From NCBI GenBank assembly GCA_022567555.1, contig JADFGT010000012.1, positions 1 to 44,151 on the forward strand: a stretch of 44,151 bases of DNA, read 5' to 3'. Below the pieces are notes generated by a model. It was given only the letters and a program-made list of their open reading frames with translations, made no database searches and had not been told where the DNA came from. Origin of the DNA: Armatimonadota bacterium. GTDB lineage: Bacteria > Armatimonadota > Fimbriimonadia > Fimbriimonadales > ATM1. Of the stretch, positions 24,421 to 32,587 are shown one piece after another (the stretch's first letter is position 1; each line of letters opens with the position of its first letter). The translations under genes were made by a program, and so were the position numbers.

Positions 24421-24735
24421 CTATCGTGGCCGCCTAAGCGCCTCAGCAAGCCGGGCCACCTCGTCCGAACTCATCTCGCCCGATTCCACGAATTGGGCGA
24501 GATGAGCTTCTACGTTTTGGAAGTCGGGCGAGGAAAATGACAGCAGCGGCGGCCGCGTTGTGTCGAGGGCACAGAGAGTGATGCGAAACCCGGCCTTCTT
24601 ATCGCCATAGACGCGCGTCCCCAGGCCGGTCTCTATCAAGTCCGGCACCGAAGTGTAGATTCCCGTGACTTCGCTGAAGCCCTCATCGTCAAACTGCTCG
24701 GTCACCCAGAAGATGCGACGAAACTTTATGCCCAC
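24421..24735 (-). CDS. Hypothetical conserved protein
   Basis: The 104-aa protein (MGIKFRRIFWVTEQFDDEGFSEVTGIYTSVPDLIETGLGTR..., ending EVARLAEALRRPR) starts at GTG 24735, 9 nt after the S9 peptidase stop, on the same strand. The close spacing suggests one operon. It looks like a compact alpha/beta domain with a C-terminal helix and no signal peptide. I do not recognise a family. Confidence 0.65.
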   Translation of the reverse strand: MGIKFRRIFWVTEQFDDEGFSEVTGIYTSVPDLIETGLGTRVYGDKKAGFRITLCALDTTRPPLLSFSSPDFQNVEAHLAQFVESGEMSSDEVARLAEALRRPR

Positions 24736-24744
24736 GTCAACACC

Positions 24745-26835
24745 TCATCTTGCACGGGAGCGCGCCGGCTTGCCGATGTATTTCTTCCACCAGCGGAGGA
24801 TCTCGCCCAATCTGTGGATGCGGAGGTCGGGCGGCCCGCTACGGCTGAGGCCGTGGCTCGTTTCCGCCGGATAGCGCACGAACCTGGTCGGCACTTTCCT
24901 CAGTTTTAGCGCCGTGTACACCTGTTCGGATTGCTCCACGTTGCAGCGCAGGTCTCCTTCGCTGTGAATCACCAGCGTCGGCGTTTTCACGTTTCCGAAA
25001 TACTTAATCGGGCTCTGGTTCCAAAGCGTCTCAGGCCGGTCCCATGCGTTGCCGTCCCAATAGCGGTCCGGCACGAGCGGAAAGTCGCTGTTCCCGGCCA
25101 TGCTCACCAGGTTAGAGACGCACCGGTCTGTGATCGCTCCGGCGAACGCGTTCGTGTGGCCGACAACCCAGTTCGTCATGTACCCGCCGTAACTTCCGCC
25201 CATCACGCCCATGCGCTTTCTGTCCACATATGGCTGCGACCCCATGAAGCGAATCACCGCCTGCACGTCCTCCCAGTCCTTGTGCCCCCAGTCGCCTTTG
25301 ATGGCGCTGCAGTGGGCTTCGCCGTACCCCTTGCTGCCTCTCGGGTTGCTGTAAAAAACGGCGTAGCCGTTCGCCGTCAGCACCTGAAACTCATGGAAAA
25401 ACGGCACGCCGTACTGGCAGTGCGGCCCGCCGTGAATCTCCAGCACGGCCGGGACCTTTCCGCCCTTTTTGAATCCGGCCGGTTTCAGGACCCAGACGTG
25501 GATTCGAGTCCCGTCCTCCGACGTGACCCAGTGCTCCTCCGGTTTTGACAACTCCATTTCCGAAAGGAGCGGCCCGTTAAAGTTCGTTAGGTTCTTCTCG
25601 CGCACTACCTTCGCCCCGACTGTACCCACCGCGATTTCGTTCAACTTCAAGGACGAGCCCACGCTCAAAGCCATCCGTTTCCCCGACGCGCTCAGATTTC
25701 CCATCCCGAAATCGCCCGGGCCCTTCGTGTGGAATTGAGTCGGCCCGCCACGCGCATCAACCGATGCCACGTGCTGCTCGCCATGCCACCCGACAGTAAA
25801 GAACAGTCGCTTCCCGTCAGGAGTCCATTGTACGTTCGCGCCGAAGACCGCCTCCCGCGTGTCGCTGAGCGTGACAGCCGCCACGCAATAGTCCTCGCCT
25901 CCGGTGAGGCTCTTGGGGCGGCCTGTCCTTGCGTCGCAGACGAACAGGTGGTCGTTCTTGGCGCCCCAGATGTCCTCCCGCCCCTCTCTTCCAACGTACG
26001 CCAGACGCTTTCCGTCGGGCGACCAAAGCACGCTTTCTCTGGTGCCGTCCGGCTGATTCGGGATCTCCTTGATTTTTGCACTCTTTACGTTCAGGCGGTA
26101 GAGACGCTGCTTCCACGGCTTCAGCAGCGCATTCCGGTCCAGATTTGCGGCGATCGCCAACTCCTTCGAATCCGGTGACCAATCGAAACCGATCCATCCG
26201 GTCGGGTCTTTGTCAAAAACCTTTCGGTGCTCGCCGGTGTTTGCGTCCACCACGTAAAGATGGTGCCGCTGTCCGTTAAAGTACCCGTCGCCGTCGAGGC
26301 GGTACCAGAGGTCTTCGATGGTCCGGGCGGGCGTGCTGCGGCCGGTTTCATCCCGTTTCTTCTTGGCCTCTTGGGTCCATTCAGGGTCTTGCTCGCGGAA
26401 GGTCACGGCAATTTTGGATCCGTCGGGAGACCATCTGAACTCGCCGATAGCGCCTTCCGGGAACTTCGTCAATGCAACCGCTTCGCCTCCTTGCGCGCTC
26501 ATAACGAAAATCTGCGCTTTCGGTTTCTCGCGTCCGCTCAGAAACGCCATCCGCGTGCCGTCCGGCGACCAGCGCCCGTGGCCGTCCTTGCCGCCGCTCG
26601 TGAATTGACGCGGCTCGCCGCCGTCCGCGTCCACGACCCACAGGTTCGTGACGTATTCGTTCTTCTCGCCGACGTGCTTCTTCGAAAAAAGGACCCGCCG
26701 GCCTTCCGGCGATATCTGCGGATCGGATACCAGATGAAACTTCAGAATGTCTTCCGGTGTGATCTTTCGCTTGCGCGGCCCCCTCTTCGGTGCCTGTTTA
26801 GCGGCCGGGGAGCGCTTTCGTCTTCCACGTCTCAT
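24745..26835 (-). CDS. S9-family prolyl oligopeptidase / acylaminoacyl peptidase
   Basis: The 696-aa protein has an N-terminal beta-propeller of PD40/TolB-like blades (repeated WSPDGxxxAF/LxxR, about residues 30-410) and a C-terminal alpha/beta hydrolase. The triad is S548 in GGSYGGYM, D628 in HSEGDLRC and H661 in TSHGLSRSG. It cleaves short peptides after proline or removes N-acylated residues; which one is unclear. The first 28 residues are strongly basic and not a signal peptide, so a cytoplasmic location is likely. ATG 26835 is preferred over 26934 because it follows a TAAAAC -10-like box by 7 nt and avoids overlap with the divergent gene. Confidence 0.93.
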   Translation of the reverse strand: MRRGRRKRSPAAKQAPKRGPRKRKITPEDILKFHLVSDPQISPEGRRVLFSKKHVGEKNEYVTNLWVVDADGGEPRQFTSGGKDGHGRWSPDGTRMAFLSGREKPKAQIFVMSAQGGEAVALTKFPEGAIGEFRWSPDGSKIAVTFREQDPEWTQEAKKKRDETGRSTPARTIEDLWYRLDGDGYFNGQRHHLYVVDANTGEHRKVFDKDPTGWIGFDWSPDSKELAIAANLDRNALLKPWKQRLYRLNVKSAKIKEIPNQPDGTRESVLWSPDGKRLAYVGREGREDIWGAKNDHLFVCDARTGRPKSLTGGEDYCVAAVTLSDTREAVFGANVQWTPDGKRLFFTVGWHGEQHVASVDARGGPTQFHTKGPGDFGMGNLSASGKRMALSVGSSLKLNEIAVGTVGAKVVREKNLTNFNGPLLSEMELSKPEEHWVTSEDGTRIHVWVLKPAGFKKGGKVPAVLEIHGGPHCQYGVPFFHEFQVLTANGYAVFYSNPRGSKGYGEAHCSAIKGDWGHKDWEDVQAVIRFMGSQPYVDRKRMGVMGGSYGGYMTNWVVGHTNAFAGAITDRCVSNLVSMAGNSDFPLVPDRYWDGNAWDRPETLWNQSPIKYFGNVKTPTLVIHSEGDLRCNVEQSEQVYTALKLRKVPTRFVRYPAETSHGLSRSGPPDLRIHRLGEILRWWKKYIGKPARSRAR

Positions 26836-26872
26836 AAAGGCGGTTTTACCCCGCTGCTGCGAGAGATGCACC

Positions 26873-26878
26873 CATAAT
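26873..26878 (+). promoter_or_regulatory. -10 element CATAAT, leaderless-type promoter of the DUF3187 gene
   Basis: CATAAT is followed by ACAGAAC and the ATG at 26886, a 7-nt spacer. The 50-bp gap is shared with the divergent S9 peptidase gene. Confidence 0.45.
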
Positions 26879-26885
26879 ACAGAAC

Positions 26886-27887
26886 ATGCGGGCACTTCTT
26901 GCGCTTCTGTGTCTACTGCCGATGATAGGCGCATGGCCGCAGATGCCGATGGATACGCGGAACCACAGGGCGCTTTCGCTGCTGTTTCTCAGGTTCTCGC
27001 CCGCGCAGGAGGCGCTGCCGCCCGGCTCGGAGCAGTGGACGTTCATCTACACGAACGCAAACGACTTCCGCGTCCTGCCCGGAATCGGCAATCCCGTCCT
27101 GCAAGAGGACTATGAGATCTCGCGCCTGCTGATAGGTTTTCGGACTTCGCCCTCGCGTGGGACCGAATGGTATTTCGAACTGCCCCTGGTCGCCCGAGGC
27201 GGCGGGTTCATGGACTCCATCATCATTTGGTGGCACGCCCACGTCTTGGGCTGGAGCCGGGGCGCCCGCGAACTGTTCCCGGAGGGGCGCTCCAAGCTTT
27301 CTCGGGCGGGCCGCTATGACGAGGGCTCCGCGTTTGGACTCGGCGACGCGACAGCCGGCTATCGCCGAGACCTGCCCGGTGGCCTGGTGCTTAGGGCGGC
27401 TGCCGAACTGCCGTTCGGCAATTCGGGCGAACTGCTCGGCAGCGGGTCAGCGGACCTCGGTTTTTCGCTTGATGTGTCGCGGCCTTTGGGCAAGCAATGG
27501 ACCGTCGCAGTGCAGGCCGCCGTGGTCCTACAAGGAGACGGCGGGCGGCTGGACGGCGTTCGCGGCCTGGTAGACCAAGAATCCCTCGCGGTGATATGGA
27601 GCCCGAACTCGAAAGACCAATGGGTCGCTCAGTGGCAGAGCGAGCGCGCTCCCGTCGAAACCGGGGTCTCGGGTGCGGACGCGACACACCGGCTCATAAC
27701 TTTCGGCTACCGCCGGCGCATGAGCGCCTCCGAGACGCTTGAACTGTTTTTCAGCGAAGACCGCGATCTGTTCCGGGGCCGGGCCCCGCTTCTCGCGAAC
27801 GTAGGCCCCGATTTCACGTTCGGAGTCATTTACAGAGTCACTCGGCCGGCGCGTGCGCGTGCCTCAGCGGGGCAGGGCAGGGAATAG
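26886..27887 (+). CDS. DUF3187-family protein, probably outer-membrane beta-barrel
   Basis: The 333-aa protein starts with a signal peptide (MRALLALLCLLPMIGAWPQ). It contains the family hallmark WYFELPLVARGGGFMDSIIIWWHAHVLG (about 98-125) and later GLGDATAGYRRDLPGGLVLRAAAELPFGNSGELLGSGSADLGF. Alternating hydrophobic/polar strands to the aromatic C-terminal segment (FTFGVIYRV) suggest a barrel in the outer membrane. The function of DUF3187 is unknown. The end overlaps the convergent gene by 24 bp. Confidence 0.85.
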   Translation: MRALLALLCLLPMIGAWPQMPMDTRNHRALSLLFLRFSPAQEALPPGSEQWTFIYTNANDFRVLPGIGNPVLQEDYEISRLLIGFRTSPSRGTEWYFELPLVARGGGFMDSIIIWWHAHVLGWSRGARELFPEGRSKLSRAGRYDEGSAFGLGDATAGYRRDLPGGLVLRAAAELPFGNSGELLGSGSADLGFSLDVSRPLGKQWTVAVQAAVVLQGDGGRLDGVRGLVDQESLAVIWSPNSKDQWVAQWQSERAPVETGVSGADATHRLITFGYRRRMSASETLELFFSEDRDLFRGRAPLLANVGPDFTFGVIYRVTRPARARASAGQGRE

Positions 27888-28346
27888 TCTTCGCGTGAGA
27901 GACCCCAGGTCCACTTTCCACTTGCCTTCGTGCAAGACCAGGGGAATCTCGACGCCGTCCGGCTCAGGCTGAGTGCCGAGGACCGGGTTTGGGAAAGCGA
28001 CTCGGAACTCCATCATGATAACCTTGACAGCCGCCCGGTCTTCGCCAAGCCAGCGTAGACTGCCGATCCACTCCCACATGAACACGTGGTTCTTCCCGGC
28101 GTCGTTCACGCAGAAGTCCCATTGTTCGTCCAGCGGGGCGATGGGCTCCTCCAGATAACTCAGCTCCACCAGAGCGTCCACGTCTTTGGCCGCTAAAGCC
28201 TGCATGAACGCCTCCGCGGCGGCTTCCGGCGTGTCTCCACGGAAGGTAAGGATCATGAGCGCGACCGCGACGAGCAGGCCGAGCACGCCGAACGCAACAA
28301 TCGGGTTCAGCCGCAATCCTCCGCGCTGGCGGGCGTCGGAGTTCAT
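27864..28346 (-). CDS. Membrane-anchored hypothetical protein, NTF2/DUF4878-like
   Basis: The 160-aa protein has one transmembrane helix (VAFGVLGLLVAVALMILTF) after a short cytoplasmic tail. A soluble domain of about 115 residues starts TPEAAAEAFMQALAAKDVDALVEL, typical of NTF2-like/DUF4878 folds whose ligand is unknown. ATG 28346 overlaps the stop of the upstream gene (ATGA), so I prefer it to a start at 28412. The preceding gene has the same layout and appears to be a paralogue. Confidence 0.7.
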   Translation of the reverse strand: MNSDARQRGGLRLNPIVAFGVLGLLVAVALMILTFRGDTPEAAAEAFMQALAAKDVDALVELSYLEEPIAPLDEQWDFCVNDAGKNHVFMWEWIGSLRWLGEDRAAVKVIMMEFRVAFPNPVLGTQPEPDGVEIPLVLHEGKWKVDLGSLTRRLFPALPR

Positions 28347-28768
28347 CGGCCCGGCACAACCAGCACTTGAACGCCGAACAGGCGAGCGGTTTCTTCTGTG
28401 TCCACTACCCACTTACGTCCCTTTTTACGAATCATCCACTGCGTTCTGTACGCTCGGCCGTCCCGTAAAAAGAAAATGACGGTCGCCCCGGCCACGCCGC
28501 CCTGCAAGCGGACCTCCTCCACTACATACCCCCTTGAACCTGCGACGAATGAGTAAACGCGTCTTCTCAACCCCGGCAGCCAAGAGTCATCTGAGCCGCC
28601 GGAAGCCCGGACGACCGCTTCGTGGTCATCTTCTCCGATGGCGGTTATGAAGGCGTGCAACGCGCCCTCCGGGCCGCTCATCTGGTTTCGTGAGAACACG
28701 ACGAGCGTCAGAGATGCCAGCAGGCTCGAGGCAACGAGACCGGCGGCAGCTGAACGCGTGACTGCCAT
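28343..28768 (-). CDS. Membrane-anchored hypothetical protein, paralogue of the next gene
   Basis: The 141-aa protein has an N-terminal signal anchor (AAAGLVASSLLASLTLVVFS) and a periplasmic domain beginning GPEGALHAFITAIGEDDHEAVVRAS, the same opening as the downstream protein (PEAAAEAFMQALAAKDVDALVEL). The remainder has strands VYSFVAGSRGYVVEEVRLQGG, GATVIFFLRDGRAY and WVVDTEETARLFGV. It is translationally coupled to the downstream gene. Function unknown; the pair could act as one complex. Confidence 0.7.
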   Translation of the reverse strand: MAVTRSAAAGLVASSLLASLTLVVFSRNQMSGPEGALHAFITAIGEDDHEAVVRASGGSDDSWLPGLRRRVYSFVAGSRGYVVEEVRLQGGVAGATVIFFLRDGRAYRTQWMIRKKGRKWVVDTEETARLFGVQVLVVPGR

Positions 28769-28928
28769 CCCTCTGAAGCATACCGCGAACCCGGCTTCTT
28801 CGATTGTCGGTCCCGTGCCGTGATCTCATGAATCGGCCGGCCGGGCCCACTCATCCGGAGCGGAGCGGCCTGCGGGGCCCCCGGGACACACCAAATAGGC
28901 GTCAGGCTGCCGTGCCCGGTCTCCCGGA

Positions 28929-28947
28929 AAGGGTCAAAAAGACCCTT
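28929..28947. terminator. 7-bp hairpin with A5 loop in the 28769-29069 gap
   Basis: AAGGGTC and GACCCTT pair around AAAAA. The 301-bp gap holds no gene. It contains this hairpin, a TATATA box (28987-28992) that may serve the following lipoprotein, and a small GGCGG/CCGCC hairpin (29017-29029) in its leader. Whether the first hairpin terminates anything is uncertain. Confidence 0.4.
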
Positions 28948-29069
28948 CTACAGACGATTTCTGCATCTCGGCGGACGATTCCGGGGTATATAGTTCCAGC
29001 CGCTCCGGAGGGTTGAGGCGGAAGCCGCCCCTTCGGTGGGTGAAATAAACCGATTGGGAGGTGAGAGAT

Positions 29070-29201
29070 ATGAAACGATTGTTCGCGATTCTTCTGACGA
29101 TTGTCGTGCTCGGAGGGGTCCTCGCCGGCTGCGGCGGAGGAGACGACGCCGGAGACGGTGACGGGACCACGAACTCGGAGGACAGCAGCAACGGAGACTG
29201 A
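29070..29201 (+). CDS. Very small lipoprotein (43 aa)
   Basis: A strong GGGAGGTGA ribosome binding site precedes ATG 29070. The product has a full lipoprotein signal peptide (MKRLFAILLTIVVLGGVLAGC, lipobox LAGC) followed by only about 22 residues of Gly, Asp, Ser and Asn (GGGDDAGDGDGTTNSEDSSNGD). It would be a lipid-anchored acidic tail. A terminator follows at 29229. Such mini-lipoproteins can act like entericidins or as calcium-binding surface tags, but nothing here decides. Confidence 0.75.
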   Translation: MKRLFAILLTIVVLGGVLAGCGGGDDAGDGDGTTNSEDSSNGD

Positions 29202-29228
29202 CGTTCTCGAAAGCGAATCGTCAGGGCG

Positions 29229-29249
29229 CCCTCAGCCTTCGGCTGGGGG
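29229..29249. terminator. GC-rich hairpin terminator between convergent genes
   Basis: CCCTCAGCC (29229-29237) pairs with GGCTGGGGG (29241-29249), with one G-U pair, around loop TTC. It lies 27 bp after the small lipoprotein and 9 bp beyond the end of the convergent methyltransferase, so it may serve both strands. Confidence 0.6.
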
Positions 29250-29257
29250 TGCTGAGT

Positions 29258-29884
29258 TTATGGGGTCCCGGCAATGCCCCTGGAGAGTACGCGGGCGGGC
29301 TCGAAGCCCGGCGTGGCCCGCAGGAACGCAGTGAAGCAGTTCTCAGCCACGATAGCCGCGCTCACCGCCACGTTCAGCGACTGAACCATGCCGTAGAGCG
29401 GCACCGCAACCAGTTCGTCGCACAGTTCCTCCACCTCCTTGTCGAGGCCCTCCAGTTCGCGGCCCAGCACAAGCGCCGCGGGGTGCCGCCACTTGACGGC
29501 GCGCAGGGGGAGGGCACCCTCGCAGAGAACCAGGCCATAGGCACGGAAGCCCGCGTCTTTGGCCTCCCGGACCGCCTGCGCCGTATCCACCCACCGGTGG
29601 GGCTGCCATGTGACGGCCGCGAACCCGCCTGAGTAGTCCTTCTCCCTGTCGGAGCCGACGGGAGCGAAGCAGACCTCTTCCAGCCTGAAGCACTCCGCCA
29701 GCCGGAGGATATTGCCGTGGTTTATCCTCTTATCGAGCGGGCAGCAGATGATGCGGATGGGCGCCCGAGGCAGCAGGCTGAACCTGTCCCGCAGGCCCGG
29801 GTCCTCCGGCGCTCTGCCGGCCGCCTCGACGGCCTCCTTCGTGCTCTCAACCGCGCGGCGCTGGGCCTTCGTTTCGGGGCTCAT
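29258..29884 (-). CDS. SpoU/TrmH-family RNA 2'-O-methyltransferase
   Basis: The 208-aa SPOUT-fold protein contains motif 1 INHGNILRLAECF (about residues 54-66), motif 2 AALVLGRELEGLDKEV and motif 3 VPLYGMVQSLNVAVSAAI. Together these form the trefoil knot that binds S-adenosylmethionine. It methylates ribose 2'-OH in tRNA or rRNA; the exact target is not deducible. The N-terminal 40 residues are charged and helical. TAGAAC lies 9 nt before the ATG. Confidence 0.9.
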   Translation of the reverse strand: MSPETKAQRRAVESTKEAVEAAGRAPEDPGLRDRFSLLPRAPIRIICCPLDKRINHGNILRLAECFRLEEVCFAPVGSDREKDYSGGFAAVTWQPHRWVDTAQAVREAKDAGFRAYGLVLCEGALPLRAVKWRHPAALVLGRELEGLDKEVEELCDELVAVPLYGMVQSLNVAVSAAIVAENCFTAFLRATPGFEPARVLSRGIAGTP

Positions 29885-29988
29885 ATAGTAGTGGTTCTAC
29901 CGAATCCGGGCCCGGCGCCGCCCGCCGAATCGCAACGAAACCGTCGCCGCAACCGTAAACATCGTGTACAATCAAGTAAGAGGGTCAT

Positions 29989-30546
29989 ATGACAGCATTG
30001 TGGATTTTTCTCGGCGCCATCGCGTTGCTGCTGTTTATTGCAGCCGCGCTATACAACGGCCTGGTTCGCCTGCGCCAGCAGGCGAACAACGCCTGGAGCC
30101 AGATTGACGTGCAGCTCAGGCGCCGCTATGACCTGATCCCGAACCTGGTGGAGACGGTCAAGGGATACATGCAATATGAGCAGGAAACCCTGGAGAAGGT
30201 GATGCTGGCCCGCCAGCACGCGATTGACGCCCAGGGCGTGCAGCAACAGGCGGAAGCCGAGAACGCGCTTACGCGCGCCATCGGAGGCATCTACGCGGTT
30301 GCCGAGAACTACCCCGATCTGAAGGCAAGCGAGAACATGGCACGCCTGCAGGAGGAACTGAGTGGCACAGAGAACAAGATCTCATACGCCCGCCAGTTCT
30401 ACAACGACTCCGTTATGGACCTGAACACCAAGATCGAACAGTTCCCTTCGAACATTATCGCAGGCATGTTCAGTTTCAGAAGGAAGGACCTGTTCGAAAT
30501 CGAGACTCCCGAGGCGCGGGAGCCGGTCCAAGTCAAGTTCACATAA
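29989..30546 (+). CDS. LemA-family membrane protein
   Basis: The 185-aa protein has an N-terminal transmembrane helix (LWIFLGAIALLLFIAAALYN) and the LemA core NAWSQIDVQLRRRYDLIPNLVETVKGYMQYEQETLEKVMLAR. A four-helix coiled bundle follows, with YNDSVMDLNTKIEQFPSN and MFSFRRKDLFE near the end. LemA often neighbours htpX, as here (9-bp gap), and is thought to act in envelope stress or protease regulation. TACAAT at 29967-29972 and AGAGGG before the ATG give a short conventional leader. Confidence 0.95.
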   Translation: MTALWIFLGAIALLLFIAAALYNGLVRLRQQANNAWSQIDVQLRRRYDLIPNLVETVKGYMQYEQETLEKVMLARQHAIDAQGVQQQAEAENALTRAIGGIYAVAENYPDLKASENMARLQEELSGTENKISYARQFYNDSVMDLNTKIEQFPSNIIAGMFSFRRKDLFEIETPEAREPVQVKFT

Positions 30547-30555
30547 TTCGCAACT

Positions 30556-31551
30556 TTGCGCAGAACCTTCTGGAAGGAAATCGCCGCAAATAAGCGCGGC
30601 AGTTTTATGCTTACGCTCATCATGGCGTTGCTGTTGGCCGCCGTCGCGGGCGGCTTTATGTTTTACTATGTGCCCGACTTCTGGTATCTCGGCTCCATAG
30701 CATCGTTCGTCGTTTGCCTTATCTACTTTCTGATGATGGGCCGGTCCGGCCGTGGCTGGATCTTGCGCCTGGTTCGCGCGCGCGAAGCCACTCCTGAAGA
30801 GAACCAGATGCTGATGAACGTCGGCCACGAGATGTCCATCGCCGCCGGCATTCCCATGCCGAAACTCTACGTTATCGAGGATGATTCTCCAAACGCGTTC
30901 GCCACCGGCTGGGACCCAAAATCGGGAGCCATCGTTTTCACAACGGGGATGCTGAAAAAACTGAACCGGCAGGAACTGCAGGGAGTGATGGCCCACGAGA
31001 TGGCCCACATCCGCAACTATGACATACGCCTGCTGATGACGCTTGCGCTGACGGTCGGGCTGCTCGTTCTGATCCGCGACATCTTCTGGCGCAGTCACTG
31101 GTACGGCTTCGGAGGAGGCCGCTCCCGTTCCCGAGGGGGGGGCGGCGGCCAGGGCGCTATCACGATTTTGATCTTCGTTCTGGTGTTCCTTGCGCCGGTG
31201 TTTGCGCTTATGCTCAAGTTTGCAGTCAGCCGGAAGCGGGAGTACCTTGCCGACGCGACGGCGGCCCAACTGACCCGGTACCCGGATGGTCTGGCCGACG
31301 CCCTGGAAAAACTGGCGGCGGACAAAACGCCTCTCAAAGGCGCTAGCACTGCTACTGCGCACCTGTTCATTGTGAACCCGCTCAAGAAACGCGCCAAGGA
31401 AACCTCCAACGTCTTCAGCACGCACCCACCGATTAGGAGGCGCATACACCGCCTTAGGACCATGGGGTTTCGCGGCCACGGCCTTGACGAAGGCCTGCCG
31501 ATGCCGGAACCGCCATCTGTGCATGGGAGTCCGTCAGGCGAGGGCGGTTAG
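30556..31551 (+). CDS. htpX: M48-family zinc metalloprotease, HtpX-like
   Basis: HtpX degrades damaged membrane proteins. The 331-aa protein has two N-terminal membrane helices (about 18-60), the zinc site HEMAH at 147-151, two further helices around 160-210, and the third ligand in SRKREYLADATA. A glycine-rich insert (GGGRSRSRGGGGGQG) contains a G8 tract (31135-31142). It starts at TTG 30556, 9 bp after lemA, with no better start near. It ends overlapping the convergent pyrD by 4 bp. Confidence 0.93.
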   Translation: MRRTFWKEIAANKRGSFMLTLIMALLLAAVAGGFMFYYVPDFWYLGSIASFVVCLIYFLMMGRSGRGWILRLVRAREATPEENQMLMNVGHEMSIAAGIPMPKLYVIEDDSPNAFATGWDPKSGAIVFTTGMLKKLNRQELQGVMAHEMAHIRNYDIRLLMTLALTVGLLVLIRDIFWRSHWYGFGGGRSRSRGGGGGQGAITILIFVLVFLAPVFALMLKFAVSRKREYLADATAAQLTRYPDGLADALEKLAADKTPLKGASTATAHLFIVNPLKKRAKETSNVFSTHPPIRRRIHRLRTMGFRGHGLDEGLPMPEPPSVHGSPSGEGG

Positions 31552-32498
31552 GTTTTCGTTCGCGACGACCGGCAAACGTCTTGCAACCCGGCCACACACT
31601 CTTGCTGCATTCTCGTTAGCAGTTCGTTGAGTGTCAGTGAGGCCGCCTTTGGGCCGCGATACACAAACGCTGTGTATGATTGACATATGTCTGCGCCCGC
31701 GGAAAGACGATCGTACAAGTCGTTTCCAGTGAATATGCCGCCGACCCCGATGATCTCCAGGCGCTCGCCGCCGGCGTCGCGCACGAGCCGGCAGACATCG
31801 CCTGCGCGTTGCGCGAGCGGTCTGCCCGAAAGACCTCCTTCCTCGGATGACGCCCTGGAGTGAAGGCCGTCGCGTGCAACGGTGGTGTTCGTCGCAATCA
31901 GGCCGCTGATCCCATGCTCGACGGCGAGTTCCGCGACGCGCCGGACATCGTCATCCGAAAGGTCGGGGCTTATCTTCAGGAAAAGCGGCGTACCGCCGGC
32001 CTCCGCGCTTAGCGTCTCCAGCATCCGAGGCAGCAACTCTTCTCGCTGAAGTTCTCGAAGCCCGGGTGTGTTCGGCGAACTCACGTTGATGGCAATGTAA
32101 TCGCACAGCCCACGCACCCGGCGAAGACAGTAAACGTAGTCTTCCACCGCGCTTTCGAGCGGAGTGTCCGCGTTCATCCCTATGTTCACGCCGATAGGCA
32201 GGCTCGTCTGTCGTGCTTCCAGGCGCTCGGCCATCGCCTCGACGCCGTCATTGTTGAAACCCAGCCGGTTGATCAGCGCATCGTCTTCAGGGAGGCGGAA
32301 GATTCTCGGTTTCGGGTTTCCGGCCTGCGCACGCGGCGTCACCGTGCCGATCTCAGCGAACGAGAAACCGAGCGATTCCCAATTGTCCAGCGCGACACCG
32401 TTCTTATCGAATCCCGCCGCCAAACCCAATGGGTGCGCCAACTCCCGTCCGAACGCCCTGCACCGAAGGCGCTCATCGTCGGTCTGCGCGCCCGACAC
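31548..32498 (-). CDS. pyrD: Dihydroorotate dehydrogenase (class 2, quinone-dependent)
   Basis: PyrD oxidises dihydroorotate to orotate in pyrimidine synthesis, giving electrons to quinone. Visible motifs: GLAAGFDKNGVALD, FAEIGTVTPRAQAGNPKPR, INRLGFNNDGVEAM, INVSSPNTPGLRELQ, FLKISPDLSDDD, GLIATNTTV and GVGGIFTGNDLYD. GTG 32498 is the first normal start, but in-frame codons upstream to about 32580 encode KVVRPLLFRLDPERVHRLAL, clearly the class 2 N-terminal helix. The true protein therefore begins near 32591, where no ATG, GTG or TTG exists. ATA at 32591, overlapping the upstream gene's stop, is a candidate. Confidence 0.93.
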   Translation of the reverse strand: MSGAQTDDERLRCRAFGRELAHPLGLAAGFDKNGVALDNWESLGFSFAEIGTVTPRAQAGNPKPRIFRLPEDDALINRLGFNNDGVEAMAERLEARQTSLPIGVNIGMNADTPLESAVEDYVYCLRRVRGLCDYIAINVSSPNTPGLRELQREELLPRMLETLSAEAGGTPLFLKISPDLSDDDVRRVAELAVEHGISGLIATNTTVARDGLHSRASSEEGGLSGRPLAQRAGDVCRLVRDAGGERLEIIGVGGIFTGNDLYDRLSAGADICQSYTAFVYRGPKAASLTLNELLTRMQQECVAGLQDVCRSSRTKT

Positions 32499-32587
32499 GA
32501 GGCCGTTGCTTATCGCCCAGAGCGCCAGACGGTGGACCCTTTCCGGGTCGAGCCGGAACAGAAGCGGCCTGACGACTTTTTCGAAAC

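Noticed and set aside
30382-31524. 380-codon minus-strand frame opposite lemA-htpX
   Set aside because: Antisense to two clear genes; composition (His, Gln, Arg-rich) is that of a shadow frame.
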